Assembly: GCF_049059935.1 (NCBI RefSeq)
Contig: NZ_JBMGQR010000025.1
Coordinates: 1 to 53,082, forward strand
DNA length: 53,082 bases
Direction: 5' to 3'
DNA from: JAURVT01 sp049059935
GTDB taxonomy: Bacteria > Actinomycetota > Actinomycetes > Propionibacteriales > Nocardioidaceae
The position numbers and the translations under genes were made by a program. The notes beneath the pieces are model-generated. The model ran no database searches. It was given only the letters and a program-made list of their open reading frames with translations, and was not told the DNA's origin. Shown here in pieces: positions 1-7,120 of this stretch; position 1 is the first letter of the stretch; each line of letters opens with the position of its first letter.

Positions 1-65
1 CCCCCGACGGCGATGGCGATGGCGAACAGCAGTCCGGCGATGAGGCCGACGGTCGAGGTGGTCAT
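1..65 (-). CDS. small membrane protein, N-terminal fragment (DUF2273-like)
   Basis: Only the first 21-22 codons are inside the window; the gene runs off the left edge. The visible residues begin MTTSTVGLIAGLLFAIAIAVG, which reads as the start of a hydrophobic membrane segment. An AGGAG sequence lies 6 bases before the ATG. Small DUF2273-type membrane proteins are commonly found beside Asp23/Gls24 genes, and the two genes immediately upstream on the same strand are of that type, so this assignment rests mostly on context. The function of the family is not established; it probably helps anchor Asp23-type proteins to the membrane. Confidence 0.5.
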   Translation of the reverse strand, partial: MTTSTVGLIAGLLFAIAIAVG

Positions 66-173
66 GGTGTCTCCTGAGCAAGGGGTGGGGTGCTGCGGTT
101 GTGGTGCCGGTCGAGCGAGGCTCGAGGGTGTGCGGGGGCCGGGCCGCGAGGATCGGGCCCGGCCCCGTCGTGG

Positions 174-470
174 CTACGCGGGAGGAGCGACGTCCTCCAC
201 GGTGACGTCCACCGCGCCGGTGACGTGGGCGGCGACGGCACGACGGACGGCGTCCGCCGTCGCGTCGACCGGTGCGTCCCACGTGAGGACGACGTGGACG
301 TCGGCTCCGTCGTCGGTGAGTCGGACGCCGGCGACGCGTCGTCCCGGCAGGTAGGTCGCGACCTCGCCGAACGAGCCGGCGTGGAGGTCGGCGACACCGG
401 GGACCGAGCGCACCGCGTCGGCGACGACGTCGACGGGCTCGGTGCTCTCGGCCGTCAGATCACTGGACAC
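174..470 (-). CDS. small Asp23-like protein
   Basis: This 98-aa protein starts with GTG 8 bases upstream of the stop of the preceding Asp23 gene, so the two reading frames overlap by 11 bases and are probably translationally coupled. It has alternating hydrophobic and acidic residues, including a VHVVLTWDAPVD stretch, like the alpha/beta core of Asp23/Gls24 proteins, but it is shorter. It ends in VEDVAPPA, almost the same as the end of the plus-strand protein at 1149-1517, which suggests the two are paralogues. There is no signal peptide. Its role is probably envelope-stress related by association; no catalytic motif is visible. Confidence 0.6.
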   Translation of the reverse strand: MSSDLTAESTEPVDVVADAVRSVPGVADLHAGSFGEVATYLPGRRVAGVRLTDDGADVHVVLTWDAPVDATADAVRRAVAAHVTGAVDVTVEDVAPPA

Positions 471-930
471 GGCTCTTGGCCGCGTCGTCCTCGGAGTCGT
501 CGTCGGAGCCGTCGTCGAGGTTGACGTCGTTGACGGTGATGTTGACCTCGGTGACCTCGAGTCCGGTCATGCGCTCGACCGCGGCGATCACGTTGCGGCG
601 GACGCCGGCGGACAGGTCCGCGATCGAGACGCCGTACTCGGCGACCAGGTCGACGTCGACGGCGGCCTGGCGCTCGCCGACCTCGACCGAGACACCCTGG
701 CTGTGGTTGACCGACGAGCCGGGGAAGCGGTCGCGGATCGCGCCGACGGCGCGGGCGGCGCCACCGCCGAGCGCGTACACGCCGGAGACCTCGCGGGTGG
801 CGATGCCGGCGATCTTCGACACGACGGTGTCGGCGATCGTGGTGCGGCCCTGCTCGGTCACCAGGGGGCCGCCGGACGTGGTCGCGACCTCCGAGCCGGA
901 GCCGGTGGTCTTGTCGGTGCTGTCGCTCAT
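460..930 (-). CDS. Asp23/Gls24 family envelope stress response protein
   Basis: This 156-aa protein carries the Asp23 (DUF322) core: a region around residues 25-60 reading TIADTVVSKIAGIATREVSG, followed by a beta-rich part with VDVDLVAEYGVSI and VNITVNDVNL. Family members are abundant cytoplasmic proteins that associate with the membrane and respond to cell-wall or alkaline stress; they are not enzymes. The N-terminal 25 residues and the C-terminal Asp/Ser-rich tail are low-complexity. The ATG at 930 is preferred over an upstream start at 999 because GGAAGG lies 8 bases before it and the extra residues look non-coding. It leads a three-gene minus-strand cluster with the small Asp23-like gene and the DUF2273-like membrane protein. 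Confidence 0.88.
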   Translation of the reverse strand: MSDSTDKTTGSGSEVATTSGGPLVTEQGRTTIADTVVSKIAGIATREVSGVYALGGGAARAVGAIRDRFPGSSVNHSQGVSVEVGERQAAVDVDLVAEYGVSIADLSAGVRRNVIAAVERMTGLEVTEVNITVNDVNLDDGSDDDSEDDAAKSRVQ

Positions 931-1148
931 AGGTGTGGCCTTCCGATCGATGCTGACGTGCTCGTAATGGTTGGTCGTGGCCCGGCACCGATCCGTCACG
1001 CGGTCACGGTGTGATCTGCGTCACGACGCCGGTCCGGGCTGTCTCCAGGCTCCGCGAGGCGACATGTAGTTGCACTTTCAACCGCCTTTTGGTCCAGGTT
1101 CGTCACCCATGTCGACCCGACCCGTCCACGGGCTGAGACGATGCGCGG

Positions 1149-1517
1149 GTGCGAGCGACGTCGAGGGCAGCAGGGCGACGGCTCGTCGTGCACACGCGCG
1201 ACGGCATCCCCGTGCACGAGGAGTCCGGCGCACGGGTCACGGTCGCGCGGCGGGACGTCGTCGCCGCCGTCCGGGCCGCGCTCGAGGTCTCGCCGTCCAG
1301 GCCGGGGTCGGTGGCGGTGCACGTCGACGACGCGCAGCGGCTCGTGTCGGTGGCCGTCGAGATCGTGTGCGCCTGGGACGCGGACCTGCGTCTCGCCGCC
1401 GCGCGGGCGGCGGACGACGTCCGGGCCGCGGTCGTCGACGTCGTCGGTCTCGACCCCGCCTTCGACGCCGAGCGCGGCGTGCGCGTGCACGTCGCCGACG
1501 TCGCCCCGCCCGCCTGA
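1149..1517 (+). CDS. Asp23-like hypothetical protein, paralogue of the 174-470 gene
   Basis: This 122-aa protein starts with GTG. It contains an alternating beta-strand pattern (VAVHVDDAQRLVSVAVEIVC) and ends RVHVADVAPPA, closely matching the ending of the minus-strand Asp23-like protein at 174-470. It is transcribed divergently from the Asp23 cluster, with 218 bases between them. The most economical reading is a diverged duplicate of the short Asp23-like protein used in the same envelope-stress context. No enzyme motif or membrane segment is visible. The start is uncertain because no clear Shine-Dalgarno precedes it. Confidence 0.55.
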   Translation: MRATSRAAGRRLVVHTRDGIPVHEESGARVTVARRDVVAAVRAALEVSPSRPGSVAVHVDDAQRLVSVAVEIVCAWDADLRLAAARAADDVRAAVVDVVGLDPAFDAERGVRVHVADVAPPA

Positions 1518-1537
1518 CCCCTCGGAGCAGGGCCCGG

Positions 1538-2425
1538 TCAGTCGGTGCGGGCGATCAGGTCGAGCACGAGGGCCAGCGGAGCCCAGGCGTCCGACCCCGC
1601 CCGCACCGCGGCCGAGCACGACAGCGTCACGCCCGGGTCGCGCAGCGGCACCATGCGCAGCCCGGCGACCGGCGGACGGTCCATCGGCAGCAGCCCCACG
1701 CCGAGCCCGGCGGCGACGAACTCCTGGAGCAGGTCGAGGCTGTCGGCCCGGTGCGTCACGATCGGCTCGAACCCGGCGCCGCCGGCGATCGTCCGCACCA
1801 CCTGCTCGTCGGCGACGTCGCGCGAGTCCACCACCCAGGGGTGGTCGCGCAGGTGGCCGACGACGGCCCGGGAGTCGCCGTCGTCGGGCAGGTCCAGGTC
1901 GGCGGGGACGCCCAGGCCCCATGCGGCGGACCACAGCGGCGTCAGCTCGACGCCGGGCGGCGTGCTCGTGGGGGTGAGGTCGTAGCGGTACACCAGGGCG
2001 AGGTCGACCTCGTCGTCGGCGAGCATCCGCAGCGACTGCGGTGGCTCGTGCTCGCGGATCTGCAGGGTCACCGCGGGGTGCTGCTCGGCGAGGACCGCGA
2101 CCGCGGGCAGCAACGAGCGACGGATCGCCGTGGCGAACCCCGCGACGCGCACGGTGCCGGCGGGCTCGGCGTCCGGGTCGAGGTCGCGCAGCGCGGCGTC
2201 GGTGGCGGCGAGGATCGACCCGGCGCGCTCGGCCAGGCGACGTCCGGCCGGCGTGAGGCGGACCCGGCGCCCGTCCGGCTCGACGAGGTCGGTGCCGACG
2301 TCGCGGGCCAGGGCGGCCACCTGCAGCGAGACCGTCGAGGTGGTCAGGCCGAGGGACTCGCCGACCGCCGCCATCGTCCCGAGGCGAGAGAGCTCGCGCA
2401 GGATGCGCAACCGACGGACGTCCAC
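1538..2425 (-). CDS. LysR family transcriptional regulator
   Basis: This 295-aa protein has the normal LysR length. Residues 1-60 form the winged helix-turn-helix (MAAVGESLGLTTSTVSLQVAALARDVG), a linker helix follows, and from about residue 90 there is a periplasmic-binding-like effector domain containing ADDEVDLALVYRYDL and a GLGVGLLP segment typical of the family. It is divergently transcribed from the EamA exporter gene with 83 bases between the start codons, the classical arrangement in which a LysR protein controls its neighbour. The effector is unknown; an amino acid or similar metabolite exported by the EamA protein would fit. The start is GTG. Confidence 0.9.
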   Translation of the reverse strand: MDVRRLRILRELSRLGTMAAVGESLGLTTSTVSLQVAALARDVGTDLVEPDGRRVRLTPAGRRLAERAGSILAATDAALRDLDPDAEPAGTVRVAGFATAIRRSLLPAVAVLAEQHPAVTLQIREHEPPQSLRMLADDEVDLALVYRYDLTPTSTPPGVELTPLWSAAWGLGVPADLDLPDDGDSRAVVGHLRDHPWVVDSRDVADEQVVRTIAGGAGFEPIVTHRADSLDLLQEFVAAGLGVGLLPMDRPPVAGLRMVPLRDPGVTLSCSAAVRAGSDAWAPLALVLDLIARTD

Positions 2426-2433
2426 CGCCCCAT

Positions 2434-2465
2434 CGTCCAGGAAGTGCGGACGGTACGTCCAGGAA
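2434..2465. promoter_or_regulatory. direct repeat in LysR/EamA divergent region
   Basis: CGTCCAGGAA occurs at 2434-2443 and again at 2456-2465, a 22-base step equal to two DNA turns. Between and overlapping them is the palindrome GGACGGTACGTCC. The pair lies in the 83-base divergent region, so it is a candidate LysR binding site. No footprint evidence is available. Confidence 0.4.
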
Positions 2466-2508
2466 TCTCGCGTGGACGCCGACGGTGGGTCCGGTCTTGA
2501 CTGGACCC

Positions 2509-3465
2509 ATGACCTCGTCCGCCACCGTCCCCGCGCGCCGGCCCGCCCGCGACGGCGCCCTGCTCGCCCTGGCGTCGATGACCTGCGTCCAGCTCGGCCT
2601 GGCGGCGTCGGTGGGCGTCAGCGAGCTCGTGGGTGCGGGTGGTGCGGCCTGGCTCCGGCTCTCGTGGGCCGGCGTGCTGATGCTCGTCCTGGTGCGGCCG
2701 CGGCCGTCGCAGTTCACCACCCGCGCGTTCTGGACCTGCGTGGCGCTCGGGGTGGTGACCGCGGCCGTGACGATCCTGTTCATGTCCGCGGTGGCGCGCC
2801 TGCCGCTCGGGACGGCGAGCGCGCTCGAGTTCCTCGGCCCGCTCGCCGTGGCCGTGCTGCGCGGCAGGGGCGCCACGATCGTGTGGCCGGCGCTGGCGGC
2901 GGTCGGCGTCCTGCTGCTCACCGAGCCGTGGCACGGCGAGACCGATCTCGTCGGGGTCGCGTTCGCGCTCGGCGCGGCCTGCTGCTGGGCGGCCTACATC
3001 CTGCTGACGCAGCGCGTCGGGGACGAGGTGGACGGCGTGCAGGCGCTGGGCGTGTCGATGCCGGTGGCGGGGGTCGTCGCGACGCTGGTCGTCGGGCCGT
3101 CGTCCCTCGGCGACGTCACCTGGCCGCTCGTGCTGGCGGGGCTCGGGATCGCGGTGCTGCTGCCGGTGGTGCCGTTCACGCTCGAGCTGCTCGCCCTGCG
3201 CCGGCTCACCACCGCCGCCTTCGGCACCCTGATGAGCCTCGAGCCCGCGATCGCCCTCGTGGTGGGCCTCGTCGTCCTCGGCCAGGTGCCCGGCCCGCTC
3301 CCGGTGGTCGGCATCGCGTTCGTCGTCGCCGCCGGCATCGGCGCCGAGCGCACCGGCTCCCGCCCCACCCCCACCCCGACGCCCGGCACACCGACCACCG
3401 CCCCGGGACCCCCGAGTGCCCCCACCGAGACGCCGAGTGGCGCAAATCCGGGGTCGACACGCTGA
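2509..3465 (+). CDS. EamA/DMT family transporter (RhtA-like exporter)
   Basis: This 318-aa inner-membrane protein has about ten hydrophobic segments in two repeated EamA halves. Recognisable features include SALEFLGPLAVAVL in the first half and LMSLEPAIALVVGLVVLGQ in the second, the pattern of RhtA-type amino-acid or metabolite exporters. The ATG at 2509 gives the N-terminus MTSSATVPARRP; a start at 2485 is possible but less likely. The last 35 residues are rich in Pro and Thr, and the final 11 codons are supplied by the repeat element that begins at 3431, with the stop codon immediately after its 32-bp terminal repeat. It is divergent from, and probably controlled by, the LysR gene. Confidence 0.88.
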   Translation: MTSSATVPARRPARDGALLALASMTCVQLGLAASVGVSELVGAGGAAWLRLSWAGVLMLVLVRPRPSQFTTRAFWTCVALGVVTAAVTILFMSAVARLPLGTASALEFLGPLAVAVLRGRGATIVWPALAAVGVLLLTEPWHGETDLVGVAFALGAACCWAAYILLTQRVGDEVDGVQALGVSMPVAGVVATLVVGPSSLGDVTWPLVLAGLGIAVLLPVVPFTLELLALRRLTTAAFGTLMSLEPAIALVVGLVVLGQVPGPLPVVGIAFVVAAGIGAERTGSRPTPTPTPGTPTTAPGPPSAPTETPSGANPGSTR

Positions 3466-3511
3466 CACCAGCCCGAGTTTGCGCCACTCGGCCACGCGTT
3501 TGCGCCACTCG
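3434..3511 (+). repeat. Family A dispersed repeat, copy 1
   Basis: Three 13-base arms are present: CGAGTGGCGCAAA at 3434-3446, then its reverse complement at 3478-3490 and again at 3499-3511. The gaps are 31 and 8 bases. The first arm can pair with either of the other two, allowing alternative hairpins. The stop codon of the EamA gene lies inside the 31-base gap. Confidence 0.8.
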
Positions 3512-3620
3512 GCGGGAGTGGCGTGGGACGGCGGGCGTGAGGCGCCCGTGGGCCGGGTCGCCCCCCCCTGCCGGCTCGGGTCGGTCGGACGCTCGCCTCA
3601 CGCGGCCGCGCCGGAGCCGT

Positions 3621-3698
3621 CGAGTGGCGCAAAACCCGCACCGAGTGGCGCAAGTTCGGGCCCGGCGCCGCGTGTCGACCCCGGATTTGCGCCACTCG
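3621..3698 (-). repeat. Family A dispersed repeat, copy 2 (inverted)
   Basis: The arms are at 3621-3633, 3642-3654 (one base differs, ending AAG) and the inverted arm at 3686-3698. The gaps are 8 and 31 bases, exactly the mirror of copy 1. The 31-base gap shares the TCCGGGGTCGACACGC segment with copy 1 when read on the minus strand. Copy 2 ends 16 bases before the MarR -35 element. Confidence 0.8.
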
Positions 3699-3713
3699 GC
3701 GGGTCGCGGGATA

Positions 3714-3743
3714 TTGAGAGGCAGATACATGGTGAGGTAGGCT
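3714..3743 (+). promoter_or_regulatory. promoter of the MarR operon
   Basis: TTGAGA at 3714-3719 and TAGGCT at 3738-3743 are separated by 18 bases. The predicted transcript starts at or next to the ATG at 3750, so the mRNA is probably leaderless. The neighbouring TCATGACATGA could be part of an autoregulatory MarR site. Confidence 0.5.
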
Positions 3744-3749
3744 CATGAC

Positions 3750-4205
3750 ATGAGGACACGCGCCACGGACGCCCTCGACCGGCTGCTCGAGCTGACGGTG
3801 CTGCTGGGGCAGGACATGGCGGCCGGGCTGGCGCGGGACGGGCTGACGGAGTCGCGGGCGCACCTGCTGTGGGTGCTGGGCGAGACGGGGCCGTCGCCGC
3901 AGCGGCCGCTCGCGCAGGCGCTCGGGGTCACGCCGCGCACCGTCACCGGCCTGGTCGACGGACTGGTCGAGACCGGGTTCGTCACCCGCGAGCCGCACCC
4001 CACCGACCGGCGCGCCGCCCTCGTCACGCCCACCGCGAAGGGGGTCGCGGCGGTCGCGTCCCTCACGGCGGGCCGGGCCGAGCTCGCCCGTCAGCTGTTC
4101 GGCGACGTGCCGCCGGCCGAGGCCGAGCGGTTCGTCGCGACCATGGACGGCGTCCTCGACCGGCTCCGTGCCGCGATCGCCGCCGACGCGGAGGCCCGGT
4201 CGTGA
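3750..4205 (+). CDS. MarR family transcriptional regulator
   Basis: This 151-aa protein has the MarR fold: helices around residues 8-40, a winged helix-turn-helix (LAQALGVTPRTVTGLVDGLVETGFV), and the wing motif REPHPTDRRAALVTPT, in which the DRR signature is diagnostic. Such proteins are dimeric regulators that usually release DNA on binding a phenolic or other small ligand. It is the first gene of a two-gene operon: its TGA overlaps the GTG of the next gene by four bases. A -10 hexamer ends 6 bases before the ATG, indicating a leaderless transcript. The ligand is not evident. Confidence 0.92.
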   Translation: MRTRATDALDRLLELTVLLGQDMAAGLARDGLTESRAHLLWVLGETGPSPQRPLAQALGVTPRTVTGLVDGLVETGFVTREPHPTDRRAALVTPTAKGVAAVASLTAGRAELARQLFGDVPPAEAERFVATMDGVLDRLRAAIAADAEARS

Positions 4206-4831
4206 CAGCGGTGGAGCGTCGGACCTGGTGGCAGCGGGTCCGGTGGGCGCTCGCCTACGAGGTGGGCATGTACCGCAGCCTCGCGCGGTGGGTCGCCCGC
4301 CGGCCGAGCCTCGGCGGCCCCGACGCGCGCCCGCACGGCTACGCCCGCCTGGTCGGCCCGATGCTCTGGCTGTGGATCTTCGGCTCGGCCGTCGAGGTCG
4401 TGGTGCTGCACGTGCTGATCCCGTGGCCGGTGGTGCAGCTGGTCGCGCTGGTGCTCGGCGTCTGGGGGCTGGTCTGGATGCTCGGTCTGCTCGCGTCGTA
4501 CCGGGTCTTCCCGCACCTGCTCGAGCGCGACCGGCTGCGGGTGCGCAGCGGCGCCCTCGTGGACGTCGCGGTGCCGTGGGCGGCCGTCGAGTCGGTCGGC
4601 ACCGGCGACGAGGACCTCGAGTCCTCCATCCGCAGCCTGCAGCCGATCGAGACCGAGCGCGGCACCCACCTCCGGGTGGGCGTCAGCGGCCGGGTCAACG
4701 TGCACCTCACGCTCGTCGAGCCGACGCAGGTGCGCACCCCGCGCGGCCCGATGACGATCGTCCGGCTCAGCCTGTGGGCGGACGACCCGCGCGACCTCGC
4801 CCGCGACGTGCGCGCCGCCGCCTCGGCCTGA
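4202..4831 (+). CDS. two-helix membrane protein with PH-like cytoplasmic domain
   Basis: This 209-aa protein starts with GTG overlapping the MarR stop. Two hydrophobic segments (about residues 45-66 and 70-93) are followed by a soluble domain in which RDRLRVRSGALVDVAVPWAAV resembles the start of bacterial PH-like domains, with a conserved tryptophan. A basic N-terminal region precedes the membrane part. No enzyme motif is present. The coupling to MarR means it is the probable regulated target or a partner of that regulator. The family is not characterised in detail, so the PH assignment is by strand and motif pattern only. Confidence 0.6.
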   Translation: MTAVERRTWWQRVRWALAYEVGMYRSLARWVARRPSLGGPDARPHGYARLVGPMLWLWIFGSAVEVVVLHVLIPWPVVQLVALVLGVWGLVWMLGLLASYRVFPHLLERDRLRVRSGALVDVAVPWAAVESVGTGDEDLESSIRSLQPIETERGTHLRVGVSGRVNVHLTLVEPTQVRTPRGPMTIVRLSLWADDPRDLARDVRAAASA

Positions 4832-4837
4832 CCGGGC

Positions 4838-5536
4838 TCAGACGACGACCGTCGGCTCGCCGTCGAGCACCCGGCGGACCACCGGTCCGGGGCGGTCGCC
4901 GAGCAGCGTCGCCGCCACGAACTCCGCGGCGAGCCCGTCGAACGTGCCGGCCCGGCCGAGCATCGCGTGCTTGCCGCCGCGGACGCCGACGAAGCCGACG
5001 TCGGCGCGGGGCCGGAGTCGTGTCGCGACCCGGGCGGCGGTCGCGGGGGAGGCGATGCGGTCGCCGTCGCCGTGCACGAACAGCACCCGGCGGCCCGAGA
5101 GGTCGACGTCGGCGTCGGAGTCGTACAGCCACGGAGCCATCGCGACGACGGTGCGCACCGGTTCGCGTGCGCCCGCGAGCAGCGCCGCTCGTCCGCCGAG
5201 CGAGTGGCCGACCAGCGCGACCGGCAGGTCCCCGTGCTCGCGGCGGACCTCCTCGAGCGCCCAGTCGACGTCGTCGACGGGCGTGCGGTGGGAGTCCCAG
5301 CCACGGGCGGAGTTCAGCAGGCGGACGACGGCGAGCCGGCCGCGTCCGGCACGGGCCAGGCGGAGCGCCACCGGGACCATCCGCAGGACCGACGGCTGGG
5401 TCGCGCTCACCACGGTGCGGTCGGGTCGCGACGCGCCGCCGTGCAGGACGAGCGCCACCGCCTCGGGCGAGCGGGGCGAGCGGGTGCTGACGAGGCGTGC
5501 GGCGGGAGGACCGTCGGTCCGTTCGCGGGCGGGCAT
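4838..5536 (-). CDS. alpha/beta hydrolase
   Basis: This 232-aa protein has the alpha/beta hydrolase signature: an LVLHGG oxyanion region, the nucleophile elbow GHSLGG, an acidic residue in FVHGDGDRIASP and the histidine in GGKHAML, the expected Ser-Asp-His order. No signal peptide is evident, so it should be cytoplasmic. It resembles small esterase or dienelactone hydrolase-type enzymes; the substrate is unknown. The ATG at 5536 is chosen over an upstream one at 5587 because AACACT lies 6 bases before it, like other leaderless starts in the window. It converges with the preceding membrane protein gene with only six bases between stops. Confidence 0.82.
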   Translation of the reverse strand: MPARERTDGPPAARLVSTRSPRSPEAVALVLHGGASRPDRTVVSATQPSVLRMVPVALRLARAGRGRLAVVRLLNSARGWDSHRTPVDDVDWALEEVRREHGDLPVALVGHSLGGRAALLAGAREPVRTVVAMAPWLYDSDADVDLSGRRVLFVHGDGDRIASPATAARVATRLRPRADVGFVGVRGGKHAMLGRAGTFDGLAAEFVAATLLGDRPGPVVRRVLDGEPTVVV

Positions 5537-5600
5537 GGGACGAGTGTTCCGTCGCGGGGCGTCGTCCGCTGATCGGCCCCCGATCACGACCGGACGTCAG

Positions 5601-5617
5601 GACAAAGTATTCTTGTC
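5601..5617 (+). promoter_or_regulatory. putative promoter with GACAA-N7-TTGTC dyad
   Basis: GACAA at 5601-5605 is inverted as TTGTC at 5613-5617. The -10 candidate TATTCT (5608-5613) lies inside this dyad, so a repressor bound here would block transcription of the small membrane protein at 5664. No convincing -35 was seen. Confidence 0.35.
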
Positions 5618-5663
5618 ACGTCGACCCGCACTCGGGCCGGACCCACTCTTGGAAGGTTGTCCC

Positions 5664-5825
5664 GTGAGCTCCCTGCTGATCGTCGTCCTGGGCATCGTGG
5701 CCCTCGTCGTCCTGGCCGCGCCCGCGGCCCTGCTCAGCCGCAGCCGTCGTCCCGCCACCTGGTCGGCCCACGACCGCATCGGTGTCGCGCCCGACGCGTT
5801 CGACGCCGACCCGCAGCACGCCTGA
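5664..5825 (+). CDS. small single-pass membrane protein
   Basis: This 53-aa protein starts with GTG, preceded by GGAAGG at a 7-base spacing. Residues 3-24 (SLLIVVLGIVALVVLAAPAA) form a single transmembrane helix, followed by a basic SRSRR stop-transfer sequence and a short polar cytoplasmic tail containing the motif ATWSAHDRIGV. There is no recognised family. The gene has its own candidate promoter and a terminator hairpin overlapping its stop codon, which supports it as a real, independently expressed gene. Confidence 0.65.
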   Translation: MSSLLIVVLGIVALVVLAAPAALLSRSRRPATWSAHDRIGVAPDAFDADPQHA

Positions 5826-5843
5826 CGCCCTGAGGGCTCAGGC
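5820..5843. terminator. bidirectional terminator hairpin
   Basis: GCCTGA pairs with TCAGGC, and inside it GCCC pairs with GGGC around a TGA loop. The hairpin overlaps the stop codons of both convergent genes. There is no U-tract, as is usual in this kind of genome. Confidence 0.5.
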
Positions 5844-6074
5844 CTCGTCGAACGCCTGACGTAGGCGCTCGCGGGCGTGCTGCTCGACACGCGCCTCGCG
5901 GTCGGCCGCCGGCTCGGTGGCCACCTCGCGCGCGGACGCCCGGACGGCGCCGCAGATCTCGGCGGTGGTGAAGCTGTCGCTGAACTCGACGACGAGCCGC
6001 TGCAGCACGCCGTCGAGCGCGCCGAGGGTGCGCTCGAGGTCCGGCAGGACGTCGTCGTTCGGGTCGGCAGTCAT
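5838..6074 (-). CDS. three-helix bundle dimerization domain protein
   Basis: This 78-aa acidic protein contains VLQRLVVEFSDSFTTAEICGAVRASARE followed by ARVEQHARERLRQAF (positions about 25-75). This matches the actinobacterial three-helix-bundle dimerization domain (VVREFxDRF ... RARERL pattern) found in small stand-alone proteins and beside ArsR-type regulators. The ATG at 6074 is preferred because GGGAGAA lies 9 bases upstream; an upstream GTG would add six residues. No catalytic residues are visible. The function is unknown, probably protein-protein interaction. Confidence 0.6.
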   Translation of the reverse strand: MTADPNDDVLPDLERTLGALDGVLQRLVVEFSDSFTTAEICGAVRASAREVATEPAADREARVEQHARERLRQAFDEA

Positions 6075-6280
6075 GCGGCGCGCTTCTCCCACGGGCAGGG
6101 CCGCTCGAGCCGCGGGGACGCGACGAGCGAGGTGCTGACGGCTGCTGTTCGAACCGGGCAGAACTGTAGCCGGACGTCGACGCGTCCAGCCCGCGGACCC
6201 TACGCGCCTCGTCGTGCCGACGGTGGGGGAGTGCCTACGGTGGAACGGGTCCGACCTTCCCCCTGCAGATGGGCCCCCGC

Positions 6281-7120
6281 ATGACCTCCGAGCCCCGCGT
6301 CCTGCTCGTCACCGGCGCCACCAGCGGCATCGGCCGCGCCACCGCCGAGCTCGGCGCACGCGCCGGCGACCACCTCGTCCTGGTGGCCCGACGCGACGAG
6401 GTCCTCGACGAGGTCGCCCTCGTCTGCGACGGGCTCGGCGCCGCCAGCACCCTGACGTGCGTCGCCGACGTGGCCGAGGACGTCGAGGTGGAGAAGGCGG
6501 TGGCCAAGGCCGTCGCCGTCCACGGGCGCGTCGACGCCGTCGTGCACGCCGCCGGCGTCGCGGCCTACGGGCGCGCCGAGGAGGTGCCGGCCGAGGTGTT
6601 CGAGGCGGTCGTGCGCACCAACCTGATCGGCTCGGTCAACGTCGTGCGCCACGTCCTGCCGCTGATGCGCGAGCGCGACAACGGCACCCTCGTGCTCGTC
6701 GGCTCGGTGATCGGCCACATCGCGGTCCCGTCGATGACGCCGTACGCGGTGAGCAAGTGGGGCGTGCGCTCGCTCGCCCGTCAGCTGCAGATCGAGAACC
6801 GCGACAGGCGCGGCGTCCGCATCGGCTATGTCGTGCCCGGCGGCGTCGACACCGACATCTACGACAAGGCCGCCAACTACTCGGGCAGCCCGGGACGCGC
6901 GCCGCTGCCGGTCTCGGTCGGCGTCGTCGCGCGCGCCTGCATGCGCCAGCTCGACCGCCCGCGCCGCTCGACCCAGGTCGGCGTCGCCAACACCGCGCTG
7001 CGCCTGGCCTTCACGCTCGCGCCGGGGCTCTTCGACGCCCTCGTCGGCCCGCTCTTCCGCGCCGGCGCCACCGACCAGCGCACCGACGTCGAGGCGAACA
7101 CGGGCAACGTGCTCCGCTAG
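6281..7120 (+). CDS. SDR family NAD(P)-dependent oxidoreductase
   Basis: This 279-aa protein shows the classical short-chain dehydrogenase hallmarks: the cofactor-binding TGATSGIG near the N-terminus, the VHAAG motif, the catalytic serine in VGSVIG and the YAVSK active-site pair with correct spacing. An arginine in VARRDE after the second strand suggests NADP(H) preference. The C-terminal extension of about 60 residues is hydrophobic and could touch the membrane. The substrate cannot be inferred. The ATG at 6281 is used; an ATG at 6269 is also possible. Its stop codon overlaps that of the convergent mycothione reductase gene in a shared CTAG. Confidence 0.87.
   Translation: MTSEPRVLLVTGATSGIGRATAELGARAGDHLVLVARRDEVLDEVALVCDGLGAASTLTCVADVAEDVEVEKAVAKAVAVHGRVDAVVHAAGVAAYGRAEEVPAEVFEAVVRTNLIGSVNVVRHVLPLMRERDNGTLVLVGSVIGHIAVPSMTPYAVSKWGVRSLARQLQIENRDRRGVRIGYVVPGGVDTDIYDKAANYSGSPGRAPLPVSVGVVARACMRQLDRPRRSTQVGVANTALRLAFTLAPGLFDALVGPLFRAGATDQRTDVEANTGNVLR

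Larger units (their letters stand above)
3431..3701. mobile_element. MITE-like palindromic element with 32-bp perfect inverted ends
   Basis: Bases 3431-3462 and 3670-3701 are perfect inverted copies of each other over 32 bases, starting CGCCGAGTGGCGCAAAT. Each end belongs to a longer 78-base Family A repeat. Between them, GCGTGAGGCG at 3535-3544 is perfectly inverted at 3594-3603, so the unit is a nested palindrome. There is no room for a transposase. It fits a non-autonomous miniature element or a paired REP-like structure. It overlaps the 3' end of the EamA gene and lies just upstream of the MarR promoter. Confidence 0.6.

Noticed and set aside
6140..6180. GTTCGAACC, resembling a tRNA T-loop
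   Set aside because: The surrounding bases do not fold into acceptor, D and anticodon arms, so it is not a tRNA.
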